Positions 32,821 to 42,869 of a DNA stretch of 64,000 nucleotides are shown here, in pieces. A model generated the notes under the pieces. That model saw only the letters and a program-made list of their open reading frames with translations. It was not told where the DNA came from and did not search any database. The first letter of the stretch is position 1. The number at the start of each line of letters is the position of its first letter. The translations under genes and the position numbers were made by a program. The stretch is from Terrisporobacter petrolearius (GTDB taxonomy: Bacteria > Bacillota > Clostridia > Peptostreptococcales > Peptostreptococcaceae), in assembly GCF_020748185.1 (NCBI RefSeq), contig NZ_JAHZMO010000011.1, positions 1 through 64,000 of the forward strand, written 5' to 3'.

Positions 32821-33930
32821 CTATTTGCATACATAATTTCTCTTTGATATTTCGTAGTTTGAATACATTGAATCTTTTGTTACATCTGCCTTTATATTTA
32901 AAAAGTCTGGAAGTAATATCTTTCCATTTTGATCTGTAGCTTCTATTTCTAATATTCCATATTTTTTGTCATTGTTAAATACGTCTAGTTTGAAATATTG
33001 ATTTTCATATACAAAACAGTGACGGGTCTTTATTATTGTAAATAATTGGTTATCTATTTCAGATAAATATGTTAAGTATAGTTTATCACTTATCTTCTTT
33101 TCTTTTCTAAAGGTTCTATAATTGTTAACTCTTTCTTTTTCAGTATAGTAATATGAGTAATTTTCTCCATTTCCTATTTGTCTAATCCTTCTTTCCACAT
33201 TTGAATTAGAAGATTTTAAGTAATGTTGAACTATATCCATTTTTTCTGAAGTATTTATTATATTATCTATGTGAATATTTTCAACATCTACTAAGTATTT
33301 ACGTATAGTTCCCGTTGGCATATGTTCATCTAAATCATTGTAGATTTCTTTTAATACTCTTTCTACTTTTCCTTCAAAATCTGTAGAGTTATCAAATATT
33401 CTTAAACGAGGATGTCCTACCCATGCATTTAATGTTAATTCATCTATTTGTCTTGCATCTTCTAATGATTCACTTCTAGCTGCATTATTTGCTAATGTGT
33501 AATGTTCTTCTGCTCCATTAGCCGTTGTTACTAAATGTAATACTAAATCATATCTATCTATTAATTCATTTTCAGTTGTTCCAAATTTGTCTAATATTAC
33601 TTCAAATTCTTCCTTTGATACATAAGCTTTATTATCTAATAGCCCTCTATCATAAAGTATTATTATTTTTTCAGAATCCATTTCCTTAGCTGCTTTTTCG
33701 TAAACTTCTTCTTTCTTAAATTGAAGGTTTAAAAGGTAGTCCTGAAATATAAACATATTCTCCTTACCGCCAAGTGGTGAAACTCCACCCCTAATTAATT
33801 CTGTTGCTGTTTCTGAAACTATTAAAACTTTATACCCTTTTTCTTTAAAAGTATTTTCTATTAAGTTAAGCATTGTACTTTTTCCAGAGCAAGGACCTCC
33901 AGTTATTACAATTTTTTTTATAGCTTTCAT
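32821..33930 (-). CDS. AAA_28-type P-loop protein fused to a CYTH-like domain
   Basis: 369 residues. Residues about 5-195 are a P-loop kinase-like domain with Walker A GGPCSGKST (11-19), RGGVSPLGGKENMFIFQ and a DRG motif (YDRGLLDNKAY). Residues about 210-365 resemble a CYTH (triphosphate tunnel) domain, with basic stretches RRIRQIG and YRTFRKEKKIS and acidic EIEATD typical of the tunnel strands. Proteins of this type may handle triphosphates or phosphorylate a small molecule; the reaction is unknown. The ATG follows TTGGAGG. Monocistronic. Confidence 0.78.
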   Translation of the reverse strand: MKAIKKIVITGGPCSGKSTMLNLIENTFKEKGYKVLIVSETATELIRGGVSPLGGKENMFIFQDYLLNLQFKKEEVYEKAAKEMDSEKIIILYDRGLLDNKAYVSKEEFEVILDKFGTTENELIDRYDLVLHLVTTANGAEEHYTLANNAARSESLEDARQIDELTLNAWVGHPRLRIFDNSTDFEGKVERVLKEIYNDLDEHMPTGTIRKYLVDVENIHIDNIINTSEKMDIVQHYLKSSNSNVERRIRQIGNGENYSYYYTEKERVNNYRTFRKEKKISDKLYLTYLSEIDNQLFTIIKTRHCFVYENQYFKLDVFNNDKKYGILEIEATDQNGKILLPDFLNIKADVTKDSMYSNYEISKRNYVCK

Positions 33931-34183
33931 TTTGTTTCCTCCAATATTATCAAATACCTTGTTATATTTATATATAAAACATTTGCTGTTTTTCTAATCT
34001 TAAAAAATAACACTTTTCTATTATATTGCATTTTTGTAAAAAGTGAATAGTTTTTTGTTTCCAATTCTATTATTATATCAATATAATTTTACTACATATA
34101 TTATTCTTTATAATTTCATATAAATTATTATAAAAATACAGATAATACTATTAATTCTCTAATACATTAAGGAAGGATTTTCT

Positions 34184-34990
34184 ATGAAAAAAATCGGAAT
34201 GAGAAACATAAAAACTGGTATTGCCGTTTTCTTTGCCACTCTAGCTGGCTATTTATGCATAGTTGAAACACCAGTTTATACAGTATCTGTTTGTATATTT
34301 TCTATAAAAAACACTATTAAAGGTTCAATTAAAGATTCCTGGTCTAGAATTTTAGGCACTTTGCTTGGTGGCTTAATTGGTTTTTTGTGTGCACTTTTTC
34401 TCAAAGGTAATATTATTTCATCTACTTTGGGAGTAATTTTAATTATATATATTTGTAATATATTAAAAATTTCTGACTCATCTGCCATCGCATCTGTAAC
34501 CTTTATTTCTATATGCTTAGGAATTGGTAATAACCACCCACTAAATTATTCTATTATGAGAACTGTCGATACTTTAGTAGGAGTAATTATAGCTTTAATT
34601 GTTAATTATGCTGTAAGCCGCAAAAGATATATAAAGTACTTATGGACATCTTTCAACATTGCTTATAATGACTGCTTAAATATTGTTAATTCTATGGTAA
34701 AAAATAATGATTTTTCTTCATTATATATAAAACTTAATAATAAACACTTTGAATTAGAAGAATATTATAATCAATTAATAGATGAAATTCCTTATTCTAA
34801 GGAAACTCATGATATAAATACTTTATATTATAAATTTGACATTGAAGAACAATTAATACATCATGTTCATGGTTTATATTTAATAGAAAAAAAAGTTTCT
34901 TCCATTGACACTAGTTTAAATAAACCTATATATAAATATCATAAAGAAAGTATTTTGTCACTTCTAGATAAATTCAATGAACAAAAATAA
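34184..34990 (+). CDS. FUSC/aromatic-acid-exporter-like membrane protein
   Basis: 268 residues. N-terminal half (about 10-150) has five to six hydrophobic segments with GIAVFFATLAGYLC and SWSRILGTLLGGLIG (the FUSC/ArAE pattern around a conserved Arg); C-terminal half (about 150-268) is a soluble helical domain. Related proteins export aromatic acids or toxic anions. The ATG follows AAGGAAGG. It converges on tpx, sharing a terminator. Confidence 0.8.
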   Translation: MKKIGMRNIKTGIAVFFATLAGYLCIVETPVYTVSVCIFSIKNTIKGSIKDSWSRILGTLLGGLIGFLCALFLKGNIISSTLGVILIIYICNILKISDSSAIASVTFISICLGIGNNHPLNYSIMRTVDTLVGVIIALIVNYAVSRKRYIKYLWTSFNIAYNDCLNIVNSMVKNNDFSSLYIKLNNKHFELEEYYNQLIDEIPYSKETHDINTLYYKFDIEEQLIHHVHGLYLIEKKVSSIDTSLNKPIYKYHKESILSLLDKFNEQK

Positions 34991-35027
34991 AATCCAGAAA
35001 AAATTATTATTTTTTCTGGATTTTTCT
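34989..35027. terminator. Bidirectional terminator between the FUSC gene and tpx
   Basis: Stem AAAATCCAGAAAAA/TTTTTCTGGATTTT between convergent stop codons. Confidence 0.85.
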
Positions 35028-35031
35028 TTTA

Positions 35032-35523
35032 TTATTTTATTGATTCTAAAGCCTTTTCATAATTTGGCTCATTTGTGATTTCTTCTAAATATTCTACATA
35101 TACAACTTTATTATTTTCATCTACAACAAATACTGCTCTAGATAAAAGTCCAAGCTCATTTATGTAAACTCCATAGTTATTTCCAAATTCTCTATCTTTA
35201 TAATCTGAAACTGTTTTTACTCTGTCTATTCCAGCACCACCACACCATCTTCCTTGAGCAAATGGTAAGTCCATAGATACTGTATAAATTGTTACATTTT
35301 CATCTAGTTTAGTTGCTTCTTGGTTAAATTTTCTAACCTCCATATCACAAACTGGAGTATCTAAAGATGGTACTGTTAAAAATACTCTTTTCCCTTTTGT
35401 ATCACTAAGATTTAATGGTTTTAAATCATTATCTACAACAGTAAAATCAGGAACCATATCTCCTACTTTTACTTGAGTTCCTTTTAATGTTAATGGTTTT
35501 CCTTGAAATGTTACTTTCATCAT
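35032..35523 (-). CDS. tpx: Thiol peroxidase Tpx
   Basis: 163 residues, atypical 2-Cys peroxiredoxin. Peroxidatic cysteine in DTPVCDMEV (about residue 59) and resolving cysteine in GRWCGGAG (about 94). It reduces hydroperoxides with thioredoxin as electron donor; a thioredoxin is encoded at 6607. The first two codons are both ATG behind AGGAGG; either may be used. Confidence 0.96.
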   Translation of the reverse strand: MMKVTFQGKPLTLKGTQVKVGDMVPDFTVVDNDLKPLNLSDTKGKRVFLTVPSLDTPVCDMEVRKFNQEATKLDENVTIYTVSMDLPFAQGRWCGGAGIDRVKTVSDYKDREFGNNYGVYINELGLLSRAVFVVDENNKVVYVEYLEEITNEPNYEKALESIK

Positions 35524-35741
35524 AATACCTCCTACAAAAATTATTACTATAATTAGTTTTAAGTTTTACTATATTATTTATACCCATTTTTATTTTTATT
35601 AAATTAATAATTACAATTTTTTAAAAGAAATTAATAATTTAAATTAAAGAACTTTTTTAGATACTTAATATATTTTTAGCTAAATTTAATTTTCTAATAA
35701 AATTAAATTCTTAAAATTACATTTTGTGCTTAGACTATAAA

Positions 35742-36326
35742 TTAGTTTTTTTTTATTTTTTGTTTAAGTTCATCAATACTTAAATCCAAAAGTTCTTTCA
35801 ATTGTTTTTTTCTTTCTTCTACATCCTGTATATTGTTTACTATAATCTGTCTATTTTCACCCAGTAAGTTTATATATTCTTCATAACTTTCGTCATAAAC
35901 TTCTTCTAACTTTTTTCTTATCTTCGCTGATAAAGAAGGACTTTTTCCACCAGTAGAGACACTTAGTAATAAGTCTCCTCTTTTAACAAAAGAAGGCACT
36001 GTAAAATTAGATAAATCTATGTCATCAACTACATTTACTAATTTTGCATATTCTCTACAATAAGTTCCTATTTTATGGTTTACATCTTTATTATTAGTAG
36101 CAGCAACTACAACAAAAGCATCCTTTATATATTTTTCATTATAACTATCTTTTATAATTTCAATTTCACCTTTTATATTTTCAAACTCTTTTATAAATTC
36201 TTCACTTACTACTATTACTTTTTTGTTAAAAGCAAGAAAGTTTATGCATTTTCTATATGCTACCTTTCCACCACCTATAACAACAATTTTCATATTATTT
36301 ATTTTTAAATTAATTGGATAATACAT
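35742..36326 (-). CDS. Precorrin-2 dehydrogenase/sirohydrochlorin ferrochelatase-like (Met8/SirC)
   Basis: 194 residues from the chosen start, a Rossmann NAD domain with VVIGGGKVAYRK, VVAATNNKDVN and VPSFVKRGDLLLSVSTGGKSP, the CysG N-terminal/Met8 signature, then a helical tail. It oxidises precorrin-2 to sirohydrochlorin, the substrate of CbiK in the neighbouring operon and of siroheme synthesis. The ATG at 36324-36326 follows GGGGG; the in-frame ATG at 36350 has no site. A terminator at 36389-36434 separates it from the cobalamin operon, so it has its own transcription. Confidence 0.88.
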   Translation of the reverse strand: MYYPINLKINNMKIVVIGGGKVAYRKCINFLAFNKKVIVVSEEFIKEFENIKGEIEIIKDSYNEKYIKDAFVVVAATNNKDVNHKIGTYCREYAKLVNVVDDIDLSNFTVPSFVKRGDLLLSVSTGGKSPSLSAKIRKKLEEVYDESYEEYINLLGENRQIIVNNIQDVEERKKQLKELLDLSIDELKQKIKKN

Positions 36327-36388
36327 AACATCCCCCGTATTTATAATCATGCTATTCTAATTATATTTTAATATAATTTCTAATAACT

Positions 36389-36434
36389 AAAAATACCTTA
36401 AAGAAGTTTTGTGAACTAACTTTAAGGTATTTTT
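36389..36434 (-). terminator. Terminator of the large cobalamin operon
   Basis: Minus-strand stem AAAAATACCTTAAAG/CTTTAAGGTATTTTT with a long loop, six bases after the last gene. Confidence 0.75.
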
Positions 36435-36439
36435 AATCT

Positions 36440-37084
36440 CTACTTAATTGAAAACCTATAACTGCTTTCTGGTTTAAAATCATCTTGCTTAACTTCTATT
36501 CTGTAATTAAATATTGGTCCATCAACCACAAATGTATGATACTCACCATTTTCTCCACAAGGATCAGAACCAGTAGCTTTAATCTTTTCTACCAATTCTT
36601 TTGTTAGTGTTTTACCCAAGAAATTTTCACTCATATAGTCTAAGTTTACTTTCTTAATTATAGCTTTGAATCCATTATCTATAGCTTCATAAACAAGTTT
36701 TTCTCTATTTTCTTGCCATAAGGGAAATTCATAGTTTAAACCTGTATTTGTTGCTCTATCTATTCCCCATTGTTTATGCAGCTCAATATCAATATCTCCA
36801 TATACTACTGAGGTTGCACCCATTTCCTTTGCCACCTTAAGTTTTTCTTCAAACTTAATTTCGTATTCTGAAACATCACACTCTGCATAAATAACAGGTA
36901 TTTCTAAGCTTTTGCTAACTTGTTCTAGTAAATCGTAGCTTAAACCATGAGTCCAAGTTTCACAAGCAGATTTTTTCACAGTAGTTAAAAGCGCCACTGG
37001 AATACATCCTTCTTGGATTTTTCTATATAAAGCTAACATACAATCTTTTCCACCACTATATGATAAAACAAATTTATTATTCAT
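36440..37084 (-). CDS. Dph6-like ATP pyrophosphatase, last gene of the cobalamin operon
   Basis: 214 residues. The PP-loop motif SYSGGKDCMLAL lies at the N-terminus (about 8-19), with GATSVVYGDIDIELHKQW and DPCGENGEYHTFVVDGP, the signature of the diphthine-ammonia ligase/MJ0570 family. Bacteria lack diphthamide, so the archaeal/eukaryotic role cannot apply. The family adenylates a carboxylate and amidates it. Its place 35 bases after hemB, behind the B12 riboswitch, suggests a role in cobamide or ammonia chemistry, which is inference. The ATG follows GGAGG. Confidence 0.8.
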   Translation of the reverse strand: MNNKFVLSYSGGKDCMLALYRKIQEGCIPVALLTTVKKSACETWTHGLSYDLLEQVSKSLEIPVIYAECDVSEYEIKFEEKLKVAKEMGATSVVYGDIDIELHKQWGIDRATNTGLNYEFPLWQENREKLVYEAIDNGFKAIIKKVNLDYMSENFLGKTLTKELVEKIKATGSDPCGENGEYHTFVVDGPIFNYRIEVKQDDFKPESSYRFSIK

Positions 37085-37119
37085 AATCTTTCCTCCAAAT
37101 GTTTTATCACTTATATTGA

Positions 37120-38094
37120 CTAGTTGTTTTTTAACATTTTAGCTATGTCTTTAGCAAAATAAGTGATTATTATTGTAGCTCCTGCTCTTTTTATAGACAT
37201 AACTGCTTCATAAATAGCACTTTCATTTAGTAATCCTTCTTTAACAGCTAATTTTAGCATTGAATATTCACCACTTACGTTATAAGCTGCTATTGGTAAA
37301 TCAAAGTTATCTTTGAATCTTTGTATTACATCTAAATATGATAGGGCTGGTTTAACCATTATTATGTCAGCACCTTCTTCAACATCTAATTGCCCTTCTA
37401 TTACTGCTTCATTTGTATTTGCTGGATCCATTTGATAAGTTTTTCTATCTCCAAATTGAGGTGCAGAGTTTGCAGCTTCCCTAAATGGTCCGTAAAATGA
37501 TGAAGCATATTTAGCACTGTAAGCCATTATAGCCACATTTTCAAATCCATTATTATCTAAAACTTCTCTTATTGAACCTATTCTTCCATCCATCATATCT
37601 GATGGCGCAACCATATCTGCACCAGCCTGTGCGTAACTTAAAGATATTTTAGCAAGATAATCTAAAGTTTTATCATTGTGAACATATCCTGTATCAGTTA
37701 ATATTCCACAATGTCCATGACTTGTATATTCACACATACATACATCGCATATTACATCCATTTCTGGGTTTATTTCTTTTATTTTTCTTACCGCTCTTTG
37801 AACTCCACCTTCTGGATTAAATGCTTCACTTGCTTGGCAGTCTTTTTTGTGATCATCTGGAACACCAAATAATAATATGTGCTCTATTCCAAGTTCTGTT
37901 AATTCTTTTATTTCATCGTCTATCATATCAACTGAAAAATGATAAACACCTTCCATTGATGATATTTCTCTTTTGATATTTTCTCCATCTACTATAAATA
38001 ATGGATAAATTAAATCTTCCACTTGTAGTTTTGTTTCTCTTACTAAGTTTCTTATTGCTTTGCTACTTCTTAATCTTCTTGGTCTTCTTAACAT
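37120..38094 (-). CDS. hemB: Porphobilinogen synthase
   Basis: 324 residues. Condenses two 5-aminolevulinates to porphobilinogen. Zinc-site cysteines are in [14 protein letters not shown] (Cys119, 121, 129), and both active-site lysines are visible in [14 protein letters not shown] and [12 protein letters not shown]. Start ATG overlaps the end of the cobA/hemD gene by seven bases. Confidence 0.97.
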   Translation of the reverse strand: MLRRPRRLRSSKAIRNLVRETKLQVEDLIYPLFIVDGENIKREISSMEGVYHFSVDMIDDEIKELTELGIEHILLFGVPDDHKKDCQASEAFNPEGGVQRAVRKIKEINPEMDVICDVCMCEYTSHGHCGILTDTGYVHNDKTLDYLAKISLSYAQAGADMVAPSDMMDGRIGSIREVLDNNGFENVAIMAYSAKYASSFYGPFREAANSAPQFGDRKTYQMDPANTNEAVIEGQLDVEEGADIIMVKPALSYLDVIQRFKDNFDLPIAAYNVSGEYSMLKLAVKEGLLNESAIYEAVMSIKRAGATIIITYFAKDIAKMLKNN

Positions 38095-39623
38095 GTTAAT
38101 TCCCCCATTTGCATTTTTTCATTATTTGATATTACATCTATCATACTGTCAATTGTCGCTACTTCAGCTTCTTTATAAACTTCTAATCCAGAGTCCTCTA
38201 TGGTTTTGCTAGTTATTGGACCTATAGATATTATATTTTTATTTTTTAGTTTTTTAAGATTTTCTTCTCCTATTAAAGTTATAAAGTTTTTAACCGTTGA
38301 AGAGCTGGCAAAAGTAATATAATCAATTTCTTCATCTTCTATTACTTCTATAGCCAAATCTTTTTTATCATTATCTATAACAGACTCATAAGTTATAACT
38401 TCTTTAATATAGCATTTCTCACTTAATTTATTAATTAAGAAATCTCTAGCATTTTTTGCTCTTGGAATTAAAACTTTATCATTTTCATTAATAATATCTT
38501 TTAATTCTTCATAAAGCCCTTCAGCCACATATTTTTGCGGAACTATATCAGCCATTATACCTCTTGATTTGATAGCCTTTGCAGTTTCTGATCCAACAGC
38601 ACAAATTTTGCTATTGTAAAGAACTCTTGAATCATATCCCATTTCATTTAACTTATCAAAGAATATATCAACTGCGTTTTTGCTACTAAATAGTATATAA
38701 GTATAATCTTTTATTTTACCTATCTCTACTTCTAATTCTTTATTATCCTCAACCTTTTGAATTTTTATAGTTGGAATTTCTATTGGATTTCCACCCATAT
38801 CACTTATTTTTTTAGCTAGTTCACTACTTTGTGTTCTACATCTAGTAACTATAATATTTTTACCGAAAAGTGGTTTTTCTTCAAAAAAGTTTAACTTTTC
38901 TCTAAGGCTTACAACACTTCCAACTACTATTAAAGTAGGTGGTTTAATATTTTCATTAATTGCTACCCCATGGGCATTCTCTAAAGTAGCTGTTACAACT
39001 CTTTGATTAGATCTTGTTGCCCAACTAACAAAGGCCACTGGAGTATTTTTATCTTTACCTTCTTCAATTAAATTTTCACTTATATTTTTTAAGTTTGAAA
39101 TTCCCATTAAAAACACTAAAGTACCTTTTACATTTGCTAGAGCATTCCAATTTATTTCCTTTGTTTCTTTCCCATCTTTTCTAGGGTGTCCTGTTATAAT
39201 ATGGAAAGATGAAGCGTGATCTCTGTGAGTTATAGGAATACCTGCATAACATAGACCTCCTATTGGAGAAGTTATTCCTGGCACTACTTCAAAATCAATA
39301 TTTTCGTCACGAAGAAGCTCTGCCTCTTCCCCTCCTCTACCAAATACATAAGGATCTCCACCCTTTAATCTAACAACTACCTTTCCTTCCAATGCTTTAT
39401 CAGCAATCAATCTATTTATGTCATCTTGTGGTAATGTATGATTACTAGATGCTTTTCCTACATTTATAAATGTACAATCTTTCTTTGCTTCTTCTAAGTA
39501 TTTAACGTTTGCTAACCTATCATAAACTATTACATCTGCTTTTTTTATACATTCTAATCCTTTCAGAGTTATAAGTTTATAATCTCCAGGTCCTGCCCCC
39601 ACTAAGTAAACTTTTCCCTTCAT
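38088..39623 (-). CDS. cobA/hemD: Uroporphyrinogen-III C-methyltransferase/uroporphyrinogen-III synthase fusion
   Basis: 511 residues from the chosen start. N-terminal SUMT (about 1-245) has [18 protein letters not shown] and [18 protein letters not shown] and makes precorrin-2 with SAM. C-terminal HemD (about 255-505) closes the tetrapyrrole ring; it has [17 protein letters not shown] and [10 protein letters not shown]. The fusion couples ring closure to methylation and directs flux to cobalamin/siroheme. The ATG at 39621-39623 has the site AAGGAG; ATGs at 39632 and 39647 are too close or lack one. Confidence 0.95.
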   Translation of the reverse strand: MKGKVYLVGAGPGDYKLITLKGLECIKKADVIVYDRLANVKYLEEAKKDCTFINVGKASSNHTLPQDDINRLIADKALEGKVVVRLKGGDPYVFGRGGEEAELLRDENIDFEVVPGITSPIGGLCYAGIPITHRDHASSFHIITGHPRKDGKETKEINWNALANVKGTLVFLMGISNLKNISENLIEEGKDKNTPVAFVSWATRSNQRVVTATLENAHGVAINENIKPPTLIVVGSVVSLREKLNFFEEKPLFGKNIIVTRCRTQSSELAKKISDMGGNPIEIPTIKIQKVEDNKELEVEIGKIKDYTYILFSSKNAVDIFFDKLNEMGYDSRVLYNSKICAVGSETAKAIKSRGIMADIVPQKYVAEGLYEELKDIINENDKVLIPRAKNARDFLINKLSEKCYIKEVITYESVIDNDKKDLAIEVIEDEEIDYITFASSSTVKNFITLIGEENLKKLKNKNIISIGPITSKTIEDSGLEVYKEAEVATIDSMIDVISNNEKMQMGELTC

Positions 39624-39646
39624 AGTTTTCATACTCCTTAAATTCA

Positions 39647-40546
39647 CTATAACTTGTTGTATTCTTTAAGTACTTCTTCTGCCAAATCAAATCCTATTTT
39701 TGCAGAATCTTCAATACTTCCTTCTTTTGATTTTACAACTAGTTTTTTACCCTCTTCATCTCCATAAAGACCTGTTAATATTAATTTATCATCATTAATT
39801 TCACAATAGGCTCCCATAGGAACATGGCAACTACCGTTAACGCCTTCTAAGAATCCTCTCTCTGCTGCTACTTGTATTTCTGCTGTTTCATCTTTAATAT
39901 GAGAAATTATATCTTCCATCTGTAAATCATTTTCTCTTATTTCCAGGGCAAGTGCCCCCTGAGCTGGGGCTGGTATCATTATGTTAGTAGGTAAGTAGTA
40001 ACTAATACGATCTTTTAAGCCTGCTCTTAATAGTCCTGCCGCTGCTAATACAATACCATGAAGATTTTCATCTTCTATTTTTCTTATTCTAGTATCTATA
40101 TTTCCTCTTATAGGTACTATTTCTAAATCAGGTCTATATCTAAGAAGTTGATATATTCTTCTTTTACTTCCTGTACCAATTCTTGCTCCATTAGGTAAAT
40201 CTTCTAGTGTTTTGTAATTTTCATTTAAAACAAGAATGTCTCTAGGATCTTCTCTTCTTGGTACATTTGCAAATTTTAATCCTTGTGGAAGAGTTGATGG
40301 CATATCCTTCATACTGTGTACAGCCAAGTCTATTTCTCTATCTAGAAGTTGTTGCTCAATCTCTTTTGTAAATAGGCCCTTATCTCCTATTTTATGCAAA
40401 GGTAAGTGGGTTACTAAATCTCCCTTTGTTTTTATTATCTTGATTTCAAATTCAATGTCTGGATTAGCTTTCTTTAATTCTTCAACTACCCAGTTAGTTT
40501 GAATAAGGGCTAATTTACTGCCTCGTGTTCCAACTACTATCTTCAT
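39647..40546 (-). CDS. hemC: Hydroxymethylbilane synthase
   Basis: 299 residues from the chosen start MKIVVGTRGSKLALIQT. Conserved blocks are present: HSMKDMPSTLP, RRIYQLLRYRPDLEIVPIRGN, PAPAQGALALE, and GVNGSCHVPMG with the cysteine that carries the dipyrromethane cofactor. It polymerises four porphobilinogens. The ATG at 40544-40546 follows AAGGAG; an in-frame ATG 36 bases upstream lacks a site. Confidence 0.96.
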   Translation of the reverse strand: MKIVVGTRGSKLALIQTNWVVEELKKANPDIEFEIKIIKTKGDLVTHLPLHKIGDKGLFTKEIEQQLLDREIDLAVHSMKDMPSTLPQGLKFANVPRREDPRDILVLNENYKTLEDLPNGARIGTGSKRRIYQLLRYRPDLEIVPIRGNIDTRIRKIEDENLHGIVLAAAGLLRAGLKDRISYYLPTNIMIPAPAQGALALEIRENDLQMEDIISHIKDETAEIQVAAERGFLEGVNGSCHVPMGAYCEINDDKLILTGLYGDEEGKKLVVKSKEGSIEDSAKIGFDLAEEVLKEYNKL

Positions 40547-40589
40547 ATTAATTCTCCTTATTTCATAGGAATTCTGTTTCAATAAGATG

Positions 40590-41297
40590 CTATCTTTTAT
40601 TTCTATTTTTATTTACTAATATAGTTGAGAAATACGATATCTTCTCATTAATATGTTCATCTCTTAAATTAGTAAATACTTCTTCTTTATCTTGAGACGA
40701 ATTGCTAACTAGTATAGCATAATCAATTAAGTCATGTTTTTTCAATTTGTCTATAACCATATTTATTTTTTTATAAACTTTCATTAATACTAAACAATCA
40801 TATTTTTCAAGAGCTTCATCTATCTTATCTTCTTCCATAGTGCATGGTATTACTATTAATGGATCTGTGTCCATTACTAGAGGAAAGTTTTGGTTTGATG
40901 CTATATTAGAAAATGATGAAATCCCTGGTATAGTCTCTACTTCTATTTCTTCCATTAGTCTTTCCATTACATAGACATAAGTACTGTATATCATTGGATC
41001 TCCCAATGTTACAAAACCAACATTTTTACCTTTTTTAACATCTTCAACTATTTCACTAGATACAGAATTCCATAATTGTATTTTTTCTGTTCCATTGAAA
41101 TTCATAGGAAAATGTCTAGATTTTATTTCTAAGCTTTCTGGTAAATACTCATCAACTATTGATAATGCTAAACTTTCTCCACCCCTTTTAGATTCCGGCG
41201 TATATAATATATCTAAATTTTTAAGTGTATTAACTGCCTTTACTGTTACTAATGAACTATCTCCTGGTCCAGTTCCAATTCCATAAAACTTTGCCAT
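40590..41297 (-). CDS. cbiL: Cobalt-factor II C20-methyltransferase
   Basis: 235 residues, SAM-dependent tetrapyrrole methylase fold starting FYGIGTGPGDSSLVTVKAVN, with GFVTLGDPMIYSTYVYVMER and ETIPGISSF, features of CbiL/CobI. It methylates C20 of cobalt-factor II/cobalt-precorrin-2, the product of CbiK encoded just upstream. 18 bases after cbiK. Confidence 0.93.
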   Translation of the reverse strand: MAKFYGIGTGPGDSSLVTVKAVNTLKNLDILYTPESKRGGESLALSIVDEYLPESLEIKSRHFPMNFNGTEKIQLWNSVSSEIVEDVKKGKNVGFVTLGDPMIYSTYVYVMERLMEEIEVETIPGISSFSNIASNQNFPLVMDTDPLIVIPCTMEEDKIDEALEKYDCLVLMKVYKKINMVIDKLKKHDLIDYAILVSNSSQDKEEVFTNLRDEHINEKISYFSTILVNKNRNKR

Positions 41298-41315
41298 ACT
41301 AATTCCCCCTAATTA

Positions 41316-42110
41316 TTAAATGCTTACTTCCTCTATTTCTTTCATACAATCTAATGCATGATTAGCAAATTTTTCTTGTATATATGGATTTTCTCCAAGT
41401 CCTTTTAAATGAACTTTTACATTAAATCCTTCATTTTCTAAAATAGTTTTCCATGAATCTTCCTCACCGCTAGCCATATCATTTATAGCATGATCACCTG
41501 CTACAAGCATAAATGGCATTAAATCTACTGTTTTTACATTTCTTTCTTTTAACAACTTAATTACTTGGTTAATTTCTGGATATCCTTCAACAGTTCCAAC
41601 ATAAGCATTTATTCCATAATCTCTAAACATATACTCTATGGCTGGGTAAGAAGCATGACTTTCATGTTCTGTACCATGTCCCATAAATACTATGGCTTCA
41701 TCAATATCTATTTTTTCAATATCTTGTTTTACAGCTGAAACAGTCTCTTTATAATCATCTATATAAGTTAATAGAGGTCTTCCTAAAGAAAGTCTTTTAA
41801 ATTTATCTTTAAATCCATCTACCATCTCTTTAAGTTTGTTGTATTCTTCTCCGCATATAATATGAAGAGATTGCACTATAACTTCTTCATAACCTTCATT
41901 ATAAAGTTTTTCTAAAGCTTCTACTGGATTATCAATTATTAAATTATCTCTTTTTTTTAATTTTTTTATAATCATACTCGAAGTAAATGCTCTATAAAAA
42001 TCGTAACCTTCAAAACTCTCTTTTATTTTATTTTCACAAGGTTCTATAGTTTTTTTTCTAGTTTCATGATAGCTAGTCCCGAAACTTACTACCAATATAG
42101 CTTTTTTCAT
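41316..42110 (-). CDS. cbiK: Sirohydrochlorin cobaltochelatase (anaerobic pathway)
   Basis: 264 residues. Chelatase fold with VVSFGTSYHETR at the start, FMGHGTEHESHASYPAIEYM and MLVAGDHAINDMAS carrying the two metal-site histidines. It inserts Co2+ into sirohydrochlorin, the early-cobalt step that defines the anaerobic pathway. It lies between cbiJ and cbiL in the operon. Confidence 0.95.
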   Translation of the reverse strand: MKKAILVVSFGTSYHETRKKTIEPCENKIKESFEGYDFYRAFTSSMIIKKLKKRDNLIIDNPVEALEKLYNEGYEEVIVQSLHIICGEEYNKLKEMVDGFKDKFKRLSLGRPLLTYIDDYKETVSAVKQDIEKIDIDEAIVFMGHGTEHESHASYPAIEYMFRDYGINAYVGTVEGYPEINQVIKLLKERNVKTVDLMPFMLVAGDHAINDMASGEEDSWKTILENEGFNVKVHLKGLGENPYIQEKFANHALDCMKEIEEVSI

Positions 42111-42122
42111 AACGTCTCTCCC

Positions 42123-42869
42123 TTATATTAAATCAATTAAATATTGAATTTTTCCAACAGTATTTGGATAATTCATTTCTTTTCTTTTTATAATAATCAC
42201 AGGAATATTTAAATTTTTGCAAGCTTTAATTTTTTCTAAAAATCCTCCTGCTACTCCACTTTCTTTTGTAATTACTAAATCAATATTATATTGTTTGTAT
42301 GTTGACTCATTCATTTCAACAGAGAAAGGTCCCTTCATAGCTATAATATTGTCTGCATTAAATCCTAATTCTTCACAACTTATTAATACATCACTTGTTG
42401 GAAGTACCCTAGGAATTAAGTTTTTATTTTTTATTTTTGCTTTATAAAGATATAAGTTTTTACTTCCTGTGCCAATAAAAATGTTATGACCTATCTTATT
42501 GGCTATTTCACAGGCTTCTTCAATATCATTAACTATGTACTTGTTTTTGTAATCTACCTCTTTTATTAAAGATTCTCTTTCAAATCTAATATATTTTATA
42601 TTTGTAATTTGTGAAGCTTTAATAGCATTTCTAGATACTTCCACAGCATAAGGATGAGTAGCATCTATTATTTTTGTAATACAATTTTCATTTATAAAGC
42701 TAACCATATCTTCTATAGTTAACTTTTTTAATATAATTTTATTTGAACATTTCTTTGCTAAATCTTCTCCATAAGAAGTTGTTACTGAAACTATATAATC
42801 CATATTTTTTTCATTTAACTTATGACATATTTCTATACTGTCCGAAGTTCCGCCTAAAACTAAAATCAT
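42123..42869 (-). CDS. cbiJ: Cobalt-precorrin-6A reductase
   Basis: 248 residues, CobK/CbiJ family: ILVLGGTSDSIEICHKL at the N-terminus, IIDATHPYAVEVSRNA, YIRFERES and MKGPFSVEMNE. It reduces cobalt-precorrin-6A with NAD(P)H. The start overlaps the end of cbiH by four bases. Confidence 0.94.
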   Translation of the reverse strand: MILVLGGTSDSIEICHKLNEKNMDYIVSVTTSYGEDLAKKCSNKIILKKLTIEDMVSFINENCITKIIDATHPYAVEVSRNAIKASQITNIKYIRFERESLIKEVDYKNKYIVNDIEEACEIANKIGHNIFIGTGSKNLYLYKAKIKNKNLIPRVLPTSDVLISCEELGFNADNIIAMKGPFSVEMNESTYKQYNIDLVITKESGVAGGFLEKIKACKNLNIPVIIIKRKEMNYPNTVGKIQYLIDLI

